Part shown: positions 6,520 through 8,210 of the stretch, piece by piece | How the letters are laid out: each line of letters opens with the position of its first letter | Numbering within the stretch: position 1 is the stretch's first letter | Source: an uncultured Oscillospiraceae bacterium | GTDB lineage: Bacteria; Bacillota; Clostridia; Oscillospirales; Acutalibacteraceae | Direction of reading: 5' to 3' | Assembly: GCA_900552285.1 (NCBI GenBank) | Contig: URYV01000069.1 | Span: 1-8,210, forward strand | DNA: 8,210 nucleotides | Made by a program: the position numbers and the translations under genes | The notes under the pieces: generated by a model | Database searches by the model: none | What the model was told of the DNA's origin: nothing | The model's input: only the letters and a program-made list of their open reading frames with translations

Positions 6520-7033
6520 AAAAATATTTACAATTCCTAATCTACTGTCGTTTATAAGAATTATACTTGTGCCGATAATCGTGGTGCTCTATCTTAAAAA
6601 GCATATGGTGGCGGCAACCGTGCTTGTGGTTTTGTCGGGCGCTTCGGATATGCTCGACGGCTTTATAGCCCGAACCTTCAATCAGGTGTCGGATCTCGGA
6701 AAGCTGCTCGACCCCATTGCCGACAAGCTGACAATGCTTGCGGTGGTTTTTCTGGTGGCGATACACCATTTGCCAATGCGCGTCATGCTTTATGTCATGA
6801 TGGCTAAGGAGGGCATAATGCTGCTGGGCGCCCTTGTGCTTTTCAAAACGGGAGCGCGCACCTGTCAGTCCAAGCTGTTCGGCAAGCTTGCCACGGCGGC
6901 TCTCTATGTGACCATATTTACGGTCATGCTGACCGACGTTATCGGTTTTGTGTCGGGTGATTTTTTTGCAGCTTTTTTCGCCTGGCTCTCACTCCAGAGC
7001 GCATCGGCCTGTTTCTTCCATACCTCTGCATAG
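6512..7033 (+). CDS. pgsA: PgsA-like CDP-alcohol phosphatidyltransferase, 3' end replaced at a junction
   Basis: Likely CDP-diacylglycerol--glycerol-3-phosphate 3-phosphatidyltransferase, which makes phosphatidylglycerol phosphate in the cytoplasmic membrane. The full catalytic signature is present: D46-x2-D49-G50-x2-A53-R54-x8-G63-x3-D67-x3-D71. The start MNKKIFTIPNLLSFIRIILVPI is typical. GGGAGG lies about 6 nt before ATG 6512, and the gene overlaps cvpA by 8 nt. Only residues 1 to about 150 look native. After FVSGD the frame runs into DNA that on the other strand encodes a radical SAM protein, giving an unrelated tail (from about FFAAFFAWLSLQSASACFF) and a stop at 7031-7033. The family is usually about 180-200 aa, so the last transmembrane helix is probably missing. 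Within the superfamily another CDP-alcohol transferase is possible. Confidence 0.72.
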   Translation: MNKKIFTIPNLLSFIRIILVPIIVVLYLKKHMVAATVLVVLSGASDMLDGFIARTFNQVSDLGKLLDPIADKLTMLAVVFLVAIHHLPMRVMLYVMMAKEGIMLLGALVLFKTGARTCQSKLFGKLATAALYVTIFTVMLTDVIGFVSGDFFAAFFAWLSLQSASACFFHTSA

Positions 7034-8210
7034 TGATCACACTTTGCACAGAGATGCTCCGCTGTTTCCGGTGACTGAAGGTCTGTAGATTTCGCTCCTG
7101 CACGCTCAACCATCTTGCGGAGAAGTTCAGGATTTTCAAGCATCGGACATGGACGAAGCATGTTCTTGTTGAACGGCTGACCTTTGTGATACTCCATAAA
7201 GATCGGGCTCTTCAGCGCCTCAAGAAGTGTACATTCTTTAATGTTCGCATTGGAGAAATGAATGAATACACAAGGATCCACGTCTCCGTTTGCATTGATA
7301 TGGAGGTAACGACGGCCACCTGCGATACATCCGCCTACATACTCTGCATCATTCTGGAAGTCCATTGTGAAGAGAGATTTTGTGGCACGGAATCTGCGGA
7401 CGCTGTCATACATTTTGATCCTCTGCTCCGGTGTGGGAAGAAGATCTGCTGCCGCATCATTTCCAACCGGCATATAGTGGAAGAACCATGCAAAATAAGC
7501 ACCGCACTCGATCAGATGATCGAAGTATTCCTCACTGCTTACTGCATCTACGTTTGCGGATGTGTAGCATGTGGAAACACCGAACGGAAGTCCGTGACTC
7601 TTCAGAAGCTCCATGGCATGCATAACCTTCTGATATACGCCATCTCCACGACGTCCGTCTGTAGTTGCCTCTGTTCCCTCAAGGCTGATAGCCGGAACGA
7701 AGTTTTTCACACGGAGCATTTCCTGACAGAATTCTTCGTCGATAAGAGTTCCGTTTGTGAAGGAAAGGAACTCGCAGTCCGGATTCATCTCACAGATCTT
7801 AATGAGATCCTTTTTGCGGACCAGTGGCTCACCGCCTGTGTAGATGTACATATAGGTTCCCAGCTCTTTACCCTGTTTTACGATAGAATCGATGGTCTCA
7901 AGATCCAGGTTCAGCTTGTGGCCATACTCTGCTGCCCAGCATCCTGTGCAATGAAGGTTACATGCACTGGTAGGATCAAGAAGAATTGCCCACGGTACAT
8001 TGCAGTCATTCTCTTCTGATACCTTTTCCTGCGTTGCACTTCCCTTAAGACTGGCATTTACAATAAAGTTGCGGAAGAATGTCTGGCGTACGCCTGCATC
8101 CAGCTGATACATACGAAGGATCAGCTGATACCAGTTGTCCTTTGCCTCGATGGAGTGACGGATCGCATTTCTCTGTCCTGCATACCAGCCATCCGGCGTT
8201 ACTTTATCAA
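6904..8210 (-). CDS. Radical SAM protein with twitch/SPASM-like cluster site; both ends incomplete
   Basis: The frame is open to the right edge, so the true N-terminus is outside; 32 visible residues (DKVTPDGWYAGQRNAI...) precede the Met at 8112 and look like genuine family sequence (NWYQLILRMYQLDAGVRQTFFRNFIVNA). Counting from that Met, the [4Fe-4S] motif is CNLHCTGC (C51, C55, C58), followed by YTGGEPL (91-97), the GGEP motif that binds SAM. A second cluster site is suggested by C262-x13-G-x4-C281, which fits the CX9-15GX4C start of twitch/SPASM domains, with C322 and C355-x2-C358 as further candidate ligands. It is cytoplasmic, and the substrate is unknown. Native sequence ends near the AKKAAKK tail (about 6961); the final residues SPDTKPITSVSMTVNMVT are pgsA antisense, ending at TAG 6906-6904. 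Ile codons in the native part are ATC/ATT, never ATA. Confidence 0.85.
   Translation of the reverse strand, partial: DKVTPDGWYAGQRNAIRHSIEAKDNWYQLILRMYQLDAGVRQTFFRNFIVNASLKGSATQEKVSEENDCNVPWAILLDPTSACNLHCTGCWAAEYGHKLNLDLETIDSIVKQGKELGTYMYIYTGGEPLVRKKDLIKICEMNPDCEFLSFTNGTLIDEEFCQEMLRVKNFVPAISLEGTEATTDGRRGDGVYQKVMHAMELLKSHGLPFGVSTCYTSANVDAVSSEEYFDHLIECGAYFAWFFHYMPVGNDAAADLLPTPEQRIKMYDSVRRFRATKSLFTMDFQNDAEYVGGCIAGGRRYLHINANGDVDPCVFIHFSNANIKECTLLEALKSPIFMEYHKGQPFNKNMLRPCPMLENPELLRKMVERAGAKSTDLQSPETAEHLCAKCDHYAEVWKKQADALWSESQAKKAAKKSPDTKPITSVSMTVNMVT
6955..6985. other. Junction between two unrelated sequences (probable assembly chimera or recombination point)
   Basis: Left of this point the plus strand encodes a normal PgsA-like protein; right of it the minus strand encodes a normal radical SAM protein. 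Both genes lose their natural ends here, and each frame continues into the antisense of the other. The join sits in or beside a homopolymer-rich stretch, TTTTTTTGCAGCTTTTTTCG (6961-6980), which on the minus strand encodes a plausible Ala/Lys-rich tail (AKKAAKK) for the radical SAM protein. Codon choice changes at the same place. No transposase, inverted repeat or integrase site is visible. Confidence 0.7.

Noticed and set aside
6961..6980. T-rich stretch as a rho-independent terminator
   Set aside because: No GC-rich stem precedes the T run on either strand, and the sequence reads well as the Ala/Lys codons of the radical SAM tail.
7186..8019. 277-aa plus-strand open frame opposite the radical SAM gene
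   Set aside because: It is antisense to a clearly conserved radical SAM protein; the translation is Cys-rich and patternless, with no recognisable domain.

Overview
The window looks like two unrelated pieces of Clostridia (Bacillota) chromosome joined near position 6960-6984. There is no rRNA, tRNA, CRISPR array or insertion sequence in it. Left piece (1 to about 6960): codon use is rich in ATA for Ile, AGA/AGG for Arg and CTT for Leu. Translational coupling is tight, and start codons include TTG and GTG. Gene content fits an uncultured or gut-type Clostridia lineage of the Oscillospirales kind, although that taxonomic reading is an inference. Right piece (about 6961-8210): codon use differs (Ile is ATC/ATT, with no ATA in the native part), more like Lachnospiraceae.

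Layout. Positions 1-169 hold, on the minus strand, a near-perfect sigma-A promoter (TTGACA, 17 bp, TATACT). It is followed by the first part of what looks like a T-box leader, reading leftward off the window edge toward an unseen gene. From 246 to about 6960 one dense plus-strand operon runs with no gap larger than 13 bp: an RlmI-like SAM methyltransferase; the energy-coupling module ecfA1-ecfA2-ecfT; truA; a membrane-anchored DUF5711-type protein; a CvpA-family membrane protein; and a pgsA-like CDP-alcohol phosphatidyltransferase cut short at its 3' end. From 8210 back to about 6961, on the minus strand, lies most of a radical SAM protein with a twitch/SPASM-like cysteine pattern. Its N-terminus lies beyond the window edge and its C-terminus is lost at the join.

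How the genes work together. EcfA1, EcfA2 and EcfT form the shared ATPase/transmembrane module of a group II ECF transporter, which takes up vitamins or metal ions with S components encoded elsewhere; none is in this window. ecfA1-ecfA2-ecfT-truA is a classic Firmicutes cluster. TruA, and probably the methyltransferase, modify RNA. The last three operon genes are envelope or membrane functions, one of them phospholipid synthesis. I found no convincing new multi-gene system. The points most worth checking are the junction, which I read first as a probable assembly chimera, and the divergent T-box leader.
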